Assembly (NCBI GenBank): GCA_022865845.1
Contig: JALHUC010000273.1
Coordinates: 1 to 12,063, forward strand
Direction: 5' to 3'
DNA length: 12,063 nt
From: a bacterium
Lineage (GTDB): Bacteria; BMS3Abin14
The translations under genes and the position numbers were made by a program. Within the stretch, counting starts at the first letter, position 1; every line of letters begins with the position of its first letter. Below are positions 1-7,820 of this stretch, one piece after another. The notes beneath the pieces were generated by a model. It searched no databases, had not been told where the DNA came from, and was given only the letters and a program-made list of their open reading frames with translations.

Positions 1-1044
1 AAATATCCCGATGGCACAGGGAGTGATGGCAGCAACTGGGGGATCAACCTCAACCAGACCGTGTATAACGGAGGCAGGGTCTGGGTGGCTAAAAGAGGTG
101 CCGAGTACACCCTGAACGCGGCTCTGCATGGGCTGGAGTTTGCCAGGCAGAGCGTTCTTATGGATCTCATCGCCAGATCCAACGAACTGCTGTCTGCCGA
201 GGACCTCCTCAAGGTAAGTGAAAAAAGAGTGGAGAGGGTGCAGGAGCAGTTGCGGCAGGCCCAGGCGCGTGTGGATCTGGGCGATATGCCGCGCACCAGT
301 GTTCTCGCTGCCCAGGCAGCCCTGTCCTCGGTCCAGTTGGAAAGGGTGGAGGCCCGGATGGCGGTAGTTCTCGCAAAAACGAGACTATCCAAACTCATAG
401 GCCTCGACATGTCGGCTCGCGTCCAGATTCCACCATATGTCAAGTTGCTCGAGGACATGGACCTTTCTGATCTGATTGAACAGGCCATGAATGATCGCCC
501 GGACCTGGCCCAAAGTCGTGAACTTGTCAGAATATCGGAGGAGCAGGCTGAACTGACGCGCAGGAACGGCCATCCCGATGTAGATATAACAGGTTCCTAT
601 ACACAGTATTCAGATGACGATACCTTTGCCCCCGAGAGCCAGATAGGGATCAACCTGACCTGGCCCTTTTTCCAGGGTGGCCTTGTCAAGCTGCAGACTG
701 AGGAGTCCCTTTCCATGGTCCGGCAGGCCCAGGAGGCCTACGGCAGTCAGACGGATGCCGCTGAACTGGGCATTGAGGAAGCCTGGCTGACTCTCAAGAC
801 CCTTCAGGTCCAGGAGCAGCTGGTAGCGGATAACCTGGACACGGCAAGGGAGAACCACAGACTGGCAAATACCCGGTTCAACCTGGGGGCGGCCATCAGC
901 CTGGAGGTGCTCGATGCCGAGGAGAGCCTTGCCGAGGCTGAGAATCTGGAAGTTAATTATAAATACTTTATGAGGACGGCCCGTGCCGCCCTCCTTTATT
1001 CCATTGGAGTTCTAAATCTGGATGCGTTCGGATCGAAGAACTGA
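1..1044 (+). CDS. TolC-family outer membrane efflux protein, 5' end missing
   Basis: Outer-membrane channel of a tripartite efflux pump: the trimeric duct taking substrate from the adaptor/RND pump through the periplasm and outer membrane. The frame is open from the first base, so the gene starts before the window; 347 residues are visible, and TolC-family proteins usually have about 400-480, so an N-terminal part with the signal peptide is absent. The GTG at 61 is an internal Val codon, not a start. Two OEP repeats are visible. The first has 'NQTVYNGG' followed by a long alpha-helical hairpin rich in Glu, Gln, Arg and Ala. The second begins with 'INLTWPFFQGG' (about residues 217-227) and ends in a second helical hairpin with 'RFNLGAAISLEVLDAEESL'. 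The recurring strand-then-GG pattern marks the beta-barrel to helix transition. The stop is 17 nt before the adaptor gene, so the two are surely co-transcribed. Substrate cannot be told. Confidence 0.93.
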   Translation, partial: KYPDGTGSDGSNWGINLNQTVYNGGRVWVAKRGAEYTLNAALHGLEFARQSVLMDLIARSNELLSAEDLLKVSEKRVERVQEQLRQAQARVDLGDMPRTSVLAAQAALSSVQLERVEARMAVVLAKTRLSKLIGLDMSARVQIPPYVKLLEDMDLSDLIEQAMNDRPDLAQSRELVRISEEQAELTRRNGHPDVDITGSYTQYSDDDTFAPESQIGINLTWPFFQGGLVKLQTEESLSMVRQAQEAYGSQTDAAELGIEEAWLTLKTLQVQEQLVADNLDTARENHRLANTRFNLGAAISLEVLDAEESLAEAENLEVNYKYFMRTARAALLYSIGVLNLDAFGSKN

Positions 1045-1061
1045 GCAGAGAGGCCAACCCA

Positions 1062-2165
1062 ATGAAAAAAGGTGTGAAAAAACCCGTATTAATGACCGTC
1101 CTGATCCTGGTTTCCGTCCTCCTTGTGGTCGTGGGGGTCGCTATCCGGAAAAGTAAAATGCAGACTCAGGCTGCAGAGGGGGAACCTGTCCCTGAAACGG
1201 TGACCGAGGTTGAGAAAAAGCCGGTCAATGTGGCTGTTAAGATCCTCCAAACGGAAAATGTTGAGGAAACCTTCACCCTCCCGGGGACGCTGGAAGCCTG
1301 GGAGGACCTCACACTGTCCCTGGAGCTACCAGGCCCTATACTTTGGATTGGCCCCAGCGAGGGTGACCGGCTAAAGGCTGGCGACGAGATACTCCGGATC
1401 GAAAAAGAGGCTCTCATTGCTCAACACGCCAGGAACAGCACAGACTACGATATAAAGAAGAAACAGCTCGAACGGGCCGATTCCCTGCTTAAGGAGCAGC
1501 TTATAAGCGAAAGGGAAAGGGATGAAGTCTATCAGGCGTTTCAATCCGTCAACACAAACCTAACCGAGACCAGGATCGCTCTGGAAAAGAGCACACTTAT
1601 CAGCCCCATCGACGGTATTCTCGACCGGCTTCTGGTGGACCGGGGTGAATACGGAAAAATGGGTACGCCAGCAGCGGTTATCGTCAAGATCGACAAGTTG
1701 AAAGTGGTTGTGGATGTGCCCGAGAAGGACGTTCCGTATACGAGGACGGGACAGAGGGTCGTGGTTCTCCCCTCTGGAGTCAACGGTAAGGGAGTGGGAC
1801 GACCAGGAAGGATCATCCACGTCAGCTACCTTGCCAACGAGACGACACGCACATACAGGACCAAAGTCCAGATCGACAACAGTGACGGTTTCTTGAGGCC
1901 CGGAATGATCGTCCGGGTGAAGTTCGTCCGCCGGGTCCTTGAGGACGCCATTATCGTCCCGCTGTACGCGGTCATCGACAAGGACGGTGAGAAGTTTGTT
2001 TTCGTAGTGGAGGATGGTACAGCAGTCAGACGGCAAGTGCGTCTTGGTCCCATATTAAACGGGAAGGTGGTTGTGTTCGGAGGTATCCAGGTAGGCGAAC
2101 ACCTCGTGATTAAGGGACAGCAGCTTGTGGTCGACGGCGGCTCTGTAACAGTGATCGAGGGATAG
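1062..2165 (+). CDS. RND efflux periplasmic adaptor (membrane fusion protein, HlyD/AcrA type)
   Basis: Adaptor that bridges the inner-membrane RND pump and the TolC-type channel in the periplasm. The protein has 367 residues, normal for the family. A Lys-rich start (MKKGVKKP) and a hydrophobic stretch at about 10-27 form an N-terminal membrane anchor; no lipobox Cys is seen, so it is probably not a lipoprotein. Then come the first half of the barrel-sandwich (lipoyl-like, with 'GPSEGDRLKAGDEILRIE'), a short coiled-coil hairpin (about 125-175), the returning lipoyl half with the typical 'STLISPIDGILDRLLVDRGEY', a beta-barrel, and a C-terminal membrane-proximal domain ('GGIQVGEHLVIKGQQLVVDG'). 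The ATG at 1062 is preceded by a purine-rich AGAGAGG. It lies 17 nt after the channel gene and 16 nt before the pump gene. The family call is firm; the exported compound is unknown. Confidence 0.95.
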   Translation: MKKGVKKPVLMTVLILVSVLLVVVGVAIRKSKMQTQAAEGEPVPETVTEVEKKPVNVAVKILQTENVEETFTLPGTLEAWEDLTLSLELPGPILWIGPSEGDRLKAGDEILRIEKEALIAQHARNSTDYDIKKKQLERADSLLKEQLISERERDEVYQAFQSVNTNLTETRIALEKSTLISPIDGILDRLLVDRGEYGKMGTPAAVIVKIDKLKVVVDVPEKDVPYTRTGQRVVVLPSGVNGKGVGRPGRIIHVSYLANETTRTYRTKVQIDNSDGFLRPGMIVRVKFVRRVLEDAIIVPLYAVIDKDGEKFVFVVEDGTAVRRQVRLGPILNGKVVVFGGIQVGEHLVIKGQQLVVDGGSVTVIEG

Positions 2166-2181
2166 GGAAGGGGAACACCCA

Positions 2182-5100
2182 ATGTTATTGACCAACGCAG
2201 CCGTATCGCGACGGAGCACCGTCTTCTTCCTGATGATCGTTGTCTCTATCGTCGGTCTCTATTCCTATGTGACCCTGCCGAGAGAGTCCAACCCGGACAT
2301 AACGATCCCCATCATCCTTGTGCAGACCACCTATGAGGGAGCGGCCTCAGAGGATGTGGAAAACCTCATAACTATTCCCCTGGAGCGGAAGCTAAAGTCG
2401 TTAAAAGATGTCAAGGAGATAAGATCGGTGAGCGCCGAGGGCGCTTCAATGGTCACGGTAGAGTACATGCCGGATGTGATTATTGACGACGCCTTACAGA
2501 AGGTCCGGGATAAGGTGGACCAGGCCAAGAGAGATCTGCCTGACGACCTGGAAAACGATCCGGCCATTATCGAGATCAACCTTTCAGAGTTCCCCATCAT
2601 GAAGGTGGCTATATCGGGTGATCTGGGCGAACGTGTTCTCAAGCAGATCGCGGAGGAGTTCGAGGACCGGTTCGAGGGGATTCCCGGAGTGCTCGGGGTG
2701 GATGTCACAGGTGTGCGTGCGCGGGAGATCCGGGTGGAGTTCGATCCGGACCGTATGGCAGCCTACAAGCTCAGCTTTACCGAGATCCTATCCCTGGTTC
2801 AGCGCGAGAATGTCAACGTCCCTGGCGGCAGTATCGATCTGGGTCGTGGAAAGTACATGCTTCGTGTACCGGGACAGTTCACCGACCCGTCCGACATCGA
2901 CAACCTGGTTCTCGTGGCGCGGGAGGGAAGGCCGATCTACCTGAAGGATGTAGCCACCATCAGAGACACTTTCGAGGACGCGACCGACGTGTCGAGGCTG
3001 AACGGTCGCTCCAGCGTTACCCTGTCTATCAAAAAACGAACGGGTGAGAACATCATCGAGGTATCCGAACATGCGTTCGCCATACTTGACGCCGCCCGGT
3101 CTATGCTTCCCCCCGGTATGGAATTTACGGTCACTCTCAACGAATCCAAGGATATCCAGCGGATGGTGAATGAGTTGGAGAACAATATCCTCACGGCTCT
3201 TGTCCTTGTCCTCACGGTGCTGTTCCTGTTCCTGGGCGTCAGGAGTTCCTTTATTGTGGCCCTTGCCATACCCTTTTCCTTCTTCATATCGTTCATCATA
3301 CTCAAGGCAATGGGTATTACTCTCAACATGGTGGTCCTGTTCTCCCTCATCCTGGCCCTGGGTATGCTGGTGGACAACGCCATCGTCATCGTGGAGAACA
3401 TTTACCGCCACATCGAGGAGGGGAAGGACCCTGTCGAGGCGGCAAAAATGGCTGCCGCCGAGGTGGGTTGGCCGGTTATCGCTTCTACCATTACGACCCT
3501 GTGCGCCTTTGGCCCCATGCTTTTTTGGCCCGATATAATGGGGGAGTTCATGAGCTACCTGCCCAGGACTCTTATCATCGTGCTGACAAGCTCTCTCTTT
3601 GTAGCCCTGGTCATCAACCCCGTGGTGGCGGCATCCACCATGAGGGCCCGTCCCGGACGCCGGAAAAAGGATAGTGATTACTCCATGATCATCCGCGGGT
3701 ACCGGAAGACTCTACAGCTGACTCTGAAAAGCTGGCTGAGCAAGCTCGCGGTCGTGGTCATTTCCATAGCGATGCTTTTCGGAACAATCGGTGCCTACAT
3801 AGCCTCGGACCCCGAGGTGGAGCTCTTCCCGGAAACCGACCCAAACCGTGCCTTGGTGCAGGTCGAGGCCCCCCAGGGCACCAACCTTGGTACCACAAAC
3901 GGGTTTGCCCTGGAGGTGGAGTCGATCATCAAGGATGAAAAGGATATCAAGTACATGACCGGGGAGGTGGGTGTGGCTTCGCAGTCCGGCGAGGGCGGTG
4001 ACTCGAGGAGTGCCACCGTCTCCGTTGAGTTTGTGGAGCGGGAAGAGCGCAGTGAAAGCTCCATCATCGCAGTGGACCGCATGCGTGAGATGCTCCGTAA
4101 CATAACCGGGGCTGACATCAAGGTGGCGAAGGAAAGGATGGGGCCGCCCGTTGGAGCCCCGGTGGAGATCGAATTTATCGGAGCCGATGTGGAGGTCCTG
4201 GCCGAACTGGTGGAGGAGGCCAAGGACCTTATTGAGGGCGTACCGGGCCTCGTGGATGTTAAGGACGATCTTTCCAGGGCCAAACCGGAGATCGCATTTC
4301 ATGTTGATCGTGAAAAGGCCACCCTTCTGGGCCTGTCCACTATCGAGATCTCCAATACCATCAAGGCCGCCGTCAACGGCTGGAAAATAGGCGATTATCG
4401 TGAAGGGGAGGATGAGTACAATATCATTGCCAGGCTACCGGAAGAAAACCGTCAGACCCTTTCCCAGATCGAGAGCCTGATCATTCCCACTGCCTCCGGG
4501 GAACCCGTTCCTCTCTCCTCGGTGGCTACCGTGGAAATGAGGACCGGCTATGGCTCCATAAGGCACCTGGACCAGAAACGCCTGATAAGGATCTCGGGAA
4601 ACACGGCCGGTCGAAGTTCCATCGAAGTTCTCCAGGATGTGCAGTCGAAGCTAAGCAGACTGGAGCTTCCTGCCGGCTATTCGGTCAACTATGCCGGGGA
4701 TCAGGAGGAACAGCAGAGGTCCACTGAATTCCTGAGCAGGGCTTTCATTATCGCCATATTCCTTATCTTCCTGGTCCTGCTCACACAGTTCAACTCCCTG
4801 GCGCAATCACTCATCGTCATCTCTTCCGTTGTCCTCTCCCTCATGGGAGTATTTATGGGTCTTATGATCACCGGGATGCCTTTCGGGATCATCATGACCG
4901 GTATAGGGGTTATCTCCCTTGCCGGGGTCGTGGTTAACAACGCCATCGTCCTTATCGACTACATCAACCTCCTGCGGAAGGAGGGTATGGAGTTGTACGA
5001 TGCCCTGGTGACCGCGGGTACGGTCCGCTTCCGGCCAGTCATGCTCACGGCCATAACGACGATCCTGGGTCTGACTCCCATGGCCATCGGGATCAGCTTC

Positions 5101-5313
5101 GATTTCAGGAGCCTGAGTCTTCAGGTCGGCGGAGAATCGGCCCAATGGTGGGGACCAATGGCAGTTGCCGTCATTTTCGGTCTGGCTGTGGCCACCCTGT
5201 TGACCCTTATCGTGGTGCCGGTGCTGTATTCCATATCAGAGACTTTTTCGTTCCGTGGTATGGTGAGGGGGATAGTGGGTTATGGAAAAGGAGAACCGGT
5301 GGAGGAAGGGTAG
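2182..5313 (+). CDS. RND efflux pump inner-membrane permease (AcrB/HAE-like)
   Basis: Proton-driven trimeric pump that captures substrates from the periplasm or outer leaflet and feeds them to the adaptor and channel. Length 1043 aa matches AcrB-type pumps. The two-fold repeat is clear: TM1 (about 11-30) then a periplasmic porter loop, TM2-6 from about 334, then TM7 (about 522) with a second porter loop, and TM8-12. 'PRESNPDITIP' after TM1 is mirrored by 'ELFPETDPN' after TM7. In TM4 the motif is GMLVDNAIVIVEN, with D398 at the place of AcrB Asp407 and N399 where AcrB has Asp408. In TM10 the motif is GVVVNNAIVLIDY, with N919 where AcrB has Lys940. The single Asp plus Asn pair occurs in many HAE-type pumps, so this points to a subfamily rather than inactivation. 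ATG 2182 has AAGGGGA upstream. Heavy-metal (CusA-like) specificity is not supported by the TM4 motif; drug, lipid or metabolite export is likelier. Confidence 0.96.
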   Translation: MLLTNAAVSRRSTVFFLMIVVSIVGLYSYVTLPRESNPDITIPIILVQTTYEGAASEDVENLITIPLERKLKSLKDVKEIRSVSAEGASMVTVEYMPDVIIDDALQKVRDKVDQAKRDLPDDLENDPAIIEINLSEFPIMKVAISGDLGERVLKQIAEEFEDRFEGIPGVLGVDVTGVRAREIRVEFDPDRMAAYKLSFTEILSLVQRENVNVPGGSIDLGRGKYMLRVPGQFTDPSDIDNLVLVAREGRPIYLKDVATIRDTFEDATDVSRLNGRSSVTLSIKKRTGENIIEVSEHAFAILDAARSMLPPGMEFTVTLNESKDIQRMVNELENNILTALVLVLTVLFLFLGVRSSFIVALAIPFSFFISFIILKAMGITLNMVVLFSLILALGMLVDNAIVIVENIYRHIEEGKDPVEAAKMAAAEVGWPVIASTITTLCAFGPMLFWPDIMGEFMSYLPRTLIIVLTSSLFVALVINPVVAASTMRARPGRRKKDSDYSMIIRGYRKTLQLTLKSWLSKLAVVVISIAMLFGTIGAYIASDPEVELFPETDPNRALVQVEAPQGTNLGTTNGFALEVESIIKDEKDIKYMTGEVGVASQSGEGGDSRSATVSVEFVEREERSESSIIAVDRMREMLRNITGADIKVAKERMGPPVGAPVEIEFIGADVEVLAELVEEAKDLIEGVPGLVDVKDDLSRAKPEIAFHVDREKATLLGLSTIEISNTIKAAVNGWKIGDYREGEDEYNIIARLPEENRQTLSQIESLIIPTASGEPVPLSSVATVEMRTGYGSIRHLDQKRLIRISGNTAGRSSIEVLQDVQSKLSRLELPAGYSVNYAGDQEEQQRSTEFLSRAFIIAIFLIFLVLLTQFNSLAQSLIVISSVVLSLMGVFMGLMITGMPFGIIMTGIGVISLAGVVVNNAIVLIDYINLLRKEGMELYDALVTAGTVRFRPVMLTAITTILGLTPMAIGISFDFRSLSLQVGGESAQWWGPMAVAVIFGLAVATLLTLIVVPVLYSISETFSFRGMVRGIVGYGKGEPVEEG

Positions 5314-5320
5314 GATTAAA

Positions 5321-5460
5321 TTGAGAATTGAGAGCTGAGGGTCGTGTGAAAAGTGAAGCGTGAAGGGTGAATAGTATGAACCGCATACAACCACAGTCAC
5401 GCAATTCAAGGCCATCGGGCTCCTTTTACTATTCACGGTTCACTCTCCACGATTCACATA
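5321..5460. repeat. Inverted pair of degenerate 7-nt repeat arrays (site 1)
   Basis: The 186-nt gap between the pump gene and the HD-GYP gene is mostly 7-nt periodic. Left arm 5346-5373 is four units of GTGAANN (variable last two bases AA, GC, GG, TA), preceded by three TTGAGAR/CTGAGGG-like units at 5321-5341. Right arm 5428-5455 is four units of ACNNTTC (third unit ACTCTCC). The arms are reverse-complementary in word and period; the innermost part is exact over 9 bp (5367-5375 with 5428-5436), closing a 52-nt loop. Beyond that, the conserved bases mostly pair while the variable bases mostly do not. No T-run follows, so it is not a standard terminator. I see no gene here; apparent reading frames through it are by-products of the repeats. 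Confidence 0.8.
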
Positions 5461-5489
5461 ATACTTTGAGACGTGAAGTAGTGGTCAGC

Positions 5490-5496
5490 GGAGGGG
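5490..5496 (+). promoter_or_regulatory. Ribosome binding site deciding a TTG start
   Basis: GGAGGGG stands just before the TTG at 5500 (5 nt from the GGAGG core). It supports TTG as the start of the CHASE2/HD-GYP gene over the in-frame ATG six codons later, which has no Shine-Dalgarno-like sequence at a useful distance. Confidence 0.65.
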
Positions 5497-5499
5497 TTT

Positions 5500-7596
5500 T
5501 TGAAAAAACACCTGAATATGCTCATCATATCTTTGGCCGTATCCCTCGTTGTATCGGGTCTGTTCCTTGCGGGGACACTCGAGAGGATGGAACTTCTCAC
5601 CATAGACCTTCGCTACCGTGTCCTGCCGGGACATGGGCCCGGGAGTGTACCCCCGGTAACTGTCGTGGCACTGGACCAGAACTCCCTAAAGGAAATGGGT
5701 CGTTGGCCTATACAGAGGGAGTATTATACCACTGTTCTGAAGAACCTCTACCGTGACGGGGCGAGAGGGGTCCTCATGGATATGGATTTTTCATCCATTG
5801 GGCCGGATCCGGAACAGGACGATGATCTTGCGCGTTATGTTCAGCAGTTCGGCACGGTCGTCCTTGCGGCACAGATGAATGAAAGGATCACCGACGATGG
5901 CGTTTTACTTCGAAATGTGTCTCTGCCCTATCCTGCATTGAAGAGCGCTGCCATGTCTATGGGGAGTATCACATTCGGGGTGGATTTGGACGGAGTCGTA
6001 CGGCGGATGCCGCCCTCCATAGACTTTATCGATGAGGTATACAGGCCGTTGGGAGCCGTCGGGGCGGCGATGATCGAACCTGGTCCCTCAACGGCAATCC
6101 CCACCGGCGCTCTGATTAATATGAAAGTGCTGGCTCAGCCAACTTTCACAGTGGTCCCCTTCCAGAAGGTTCTGCAAGGCGAATTCGAGGCAGGCCTATT
6201 CCAGGACAGGGTTGTGCTCCTGGGTGCGACCTCCCCGGACCTTCACGATCTCTGGCTCACGCCTCTTGGGATAATCCCTGGCGTTTTCATCCAGGTCGCC
6301 GTTCTGGATACAGTGCTCAACGGATCATGGTTTCAGCAGCAGGGGAACGTTTCGGCAATCATCGCCTTCGTCCTGCTTTCCTTTTTCTCAGGTTGGTTCA
6401 TGGCCACCAGGAGTTGGAAGGGCGGGGCTCTGGTCCTGGCGTTTTTACTGGTTGTGGTAACAGGAACCGCTGTGTTCACCGCTGGAGCAGGGCAGTTCAT
6501 TCAGGCAGTGCCCCTCCTATTGGTGTGCCTTATCATGTACCCGGTGCAGGTGACAGCCAGGGCCAGAAGGGTTGATTCCGTCCTTGAGAGGGAGCGCGGA
6601 AAGACAGAGGCATTCTTAAGTATCGCTGCACTGCGTATGGCCGAGGAGGAGGGACAGGAGTCCCACTTTGTGCCTTTGGTCCTCTGCGGACAACTCCTGG
6701 GTCTCAAAACGCTGCAGGTCTTTACTCCGGGAAATGGATCCGGAACCCCGGTCGATGTCCGCACGGTCATAGGTGACCGGAGCCGGGAGCCCGACCCTGA
6801 ACTCCTCCAGGAGGTCCTGGAGAAGGGAGTCTGTTTAACCCTGGCACAAAAAGGTGGAGGGACAGCCATTCTGGTTCCCATAGGCACGGTCAGGAAGACC
6901 CTTGGCGTTCTGTACGCCGAGTCGCGCAAGGCTGTGGGTGCCGAAGATGAAGATGTACGGTTGCTTTTGTCTTTCGCCACACAGACGGCGTATTTTATGG
7001 AATCCCTCTCCCTGGACCTGAGGGTCAAAGATCTGTACGTCAACACCATCAGAGCCATCTCACGGGCACTGGATTCCAAGGACCAGTACACCAGTGCCCA
7101 CTCAGAACTTTCCCTGGAGCATGTGGAAAAATTCGGTAAGATATGCGGTCTTGGGAGGGAGCAGATCGAATCCCTTCACGTGGGGGCTCTCCTGCACGAC
7201 ATAGGCAAAATCGGAGTCCCGGACAAGATCCTCGCCAAGGAAGAAAGCCTGTCTGTGGAGGAGTATGAGGTCATAAAGGGGCACCCCGTCATCGGCAGCG
7301 ATATCGTCAGGGGCCTTCCCTTTCCCGATGAGGTGAAGATGATCATCAGGCACCACCATGAGCAATTTGACGGCACAGGGTACCCCGACGGGCTCAGAGG
7401 CGAGGAAATTCCTCTTCTGGTACGAATCTTTTCCATCATGGATGTTTACGAGGCGCTGGTGGGTTTCAGGCCCTACAGGAACCCCCTTGGCGCCGAAAGC
7501 GCCGCGGAGGTACTCCGGGAAGCTTCAGGGTCCCAGTTCGATCCGGATCTTTTGGATCTTTTCTTTAGATGTATCGCGCCCTCTGCCGAAGGTTAG
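5500..7596 (+). CDS. CHASE2-GAF-HD-GYP membrane protein, predicted cyclic-di-GMP phosphodiesterase
   Basis: Predicted inner-membrane sensor that hydrolyses cyclic-di-GMP. The 698 residues hold, in order: TM1 (about 6-25); an extracytoplasmic CHASE2 domain (about 28-275, with 'ELLTIDLRYR' and 'GVLMDMDFSSIGPDPEQDD' near its start and 'VVLLGATSPDLHDLWLTPLG' near its end); three TM helices (about 284-301, 308-328, 333-350); a GAF-like region (about 365-500, weaker match); a short helical linker; and HD-GYP (about 510-690). Catalytic landmarks are complete: H534 in 'SAHS', H566-D567 followed by GKIGVPD, H595, the HHHE run from H618, DGTGYPDGL at 624-632, D648 in DVYEAL, and RPYR at 657-660. Activity is therefore expected. 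TTG is the preferred start because of a strong Shine-Dalgarno site. It is unlikely to belong to the efflux operon, given the repeat-filled 186-nt gap, though read-through is possible. A FecR-domain gene follows under its own promoter. The ligand is unknown. Confidence 0.93.
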   Translation: MKKHLNMLIISLAVSLVVSGLFLAGTLERMELLTIDLRYRVLPGHGPGSVPPVTVVALDQNSLKEMGRWPIQREYYTTVLKNLYRDGARGVLMDMDFSSIGPDPEQDDDLARYVQQFGTVVLAAQMNERITDDGVLLRNVSLPYPALKSAAMSMGSITFGVDLDGVVRRMPPSIDFIDEVYRPLGAVGAAMIEPGPSTAIPTGALINMKVLAQPTFTVVPFQKVLQGEFEAGLFQDRVVLLGATSPDLHDLWLTPLGIIPGVFIQVAVLDTVLNGSWFQQQGNVSAIIAFVLLSFFSGWFMATRSWKGGALVLAFLLVVVTGTAVFTAGAGQFIQAVPLLLVCLIMYPVQVTARARRVDSVLERERGKTEAFLSIAALRMAEEEGQESHFVPLVLCGQLLGLKTLQVFTPGNGSGTPVDVRTVIGDRSREPDPELLQEVLEKGVCLTLAQKGGGTAILVPIGTVRKTLGVLYAESRKAVGAEDEDVRLLLSFATQTAYFMESLSLDLRVKDLYVNTIRAISRALDSKDQYTSAHSELSLEHVEKFGKICGLGREQIESLHVGALLHDIGKIGVPDKILAKEESLSVEEYEVIKGHPVIGSDIVRGLPFPDEVKMIIRHHHEQFDGTGYPDGLRGEEIPLLVRIFSIMDVYEALVGFRPYRNPLGAESAAEVLREASGSQFDPDLLDLFFRCIAPSAEG

Positions 7597-7646
7597 ATCT
7601 GGAAAACGCGCGGTCCGGCCACCTGACTGTTTTTCATAGTATACCT

Positions 7647-7680
7647 GGAAAAGTTTTCCGATAATTCAGCGATTTATCGG
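7647..7680. promoter_or_regulatory. Two overlapping dyads, candidate activator binding site upstream of a sigma-54 promoter
   Basis: GGAAAA-G-TTTTCC (7647-7659) is a perfect 6-bp dyad around one base. It overlaps a second perfect dyad, CCGATAA at 7658-7664 with TTATCGG at 7674-7680 (9-nt spacer). They lie about 100-135 nt before the predicted start of transcription near 7780, where enhancer-binding proteins that activate sigma-54 polymerase usually bind. The second could instead act as a hairpin at the end of the HD-GYP transcript, but no T-run follows it. The binding role is inferred from position. Confidence 0.4.
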
Positions 7681-7752
7681 GCACTATCTCCCAATTATCT
7701 TACAATTTTTAGGGATATTAGCCAGTTACAGATTTGTACCTTTATGTTAGAG

Positions 7753-7769
7753 TTGGCATATTTATTGCT
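7753..7769 (+). promoter_or_regulatory. Sigma-54 (RpoN) promoter of the FecR-domain gene
   Basis: TTGGCATATTTATTGCT matches the -24/-12 consensus (TTGGCAC-N5-TTGCT) with only the last base of the -24 element changed. The invariant GG (7755-7756) and GC (7767-7768) are separated by exactly 10 nt, the required spacing. Transcription would begin near 7780, giving a leader of about 40 nt before the GGAGG at 7811-7815 and ATG 7821. Sigma-54 promoters need an ATP-dependent activator, so the gene is probably switched by a specific signal. Confidence 0.75.
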
Positions 7770-7820
7770 ACTTTTCCTTTGACTAAGTACAGTTTGTTAA
7801 AAAAATCATGGGAGGTAGTT

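Noticed and set aside
2788..3411. Long antisense frame of 207 codons inside the RND pump gene
   Set aside because: Shadow of a G+C-rich gene on the opposite strand: His/Asp/Gly-rich, with no start context and no domain.
5367..5756. Plus-strand frame of 129 codons overlapping the start of the HD-GYP gene
   Set aside because: Its first part is the heptamer repeat region and the rest is an out-of-frame reading of the CHASE2 coding sequence.
7658..7680. Intrinsic terminator of the HD-GYP gene
   Set aside because: The 7-bp stem has A+T-rich pairs, a 9-nt loop and no T-run directly after it; the nearest T run is over 25 nt away. Kept only as a candidate binding dyad.
7734..7820. N-terminal extension of the FecR-domain protein (29 extra codons)
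   Set aside because: It lies upstream of and across the sigma-54 promoter, lacks a ribosome site, and would bury the signal peptide; ATG 7821 has GGAGG and a clean signal peptide.
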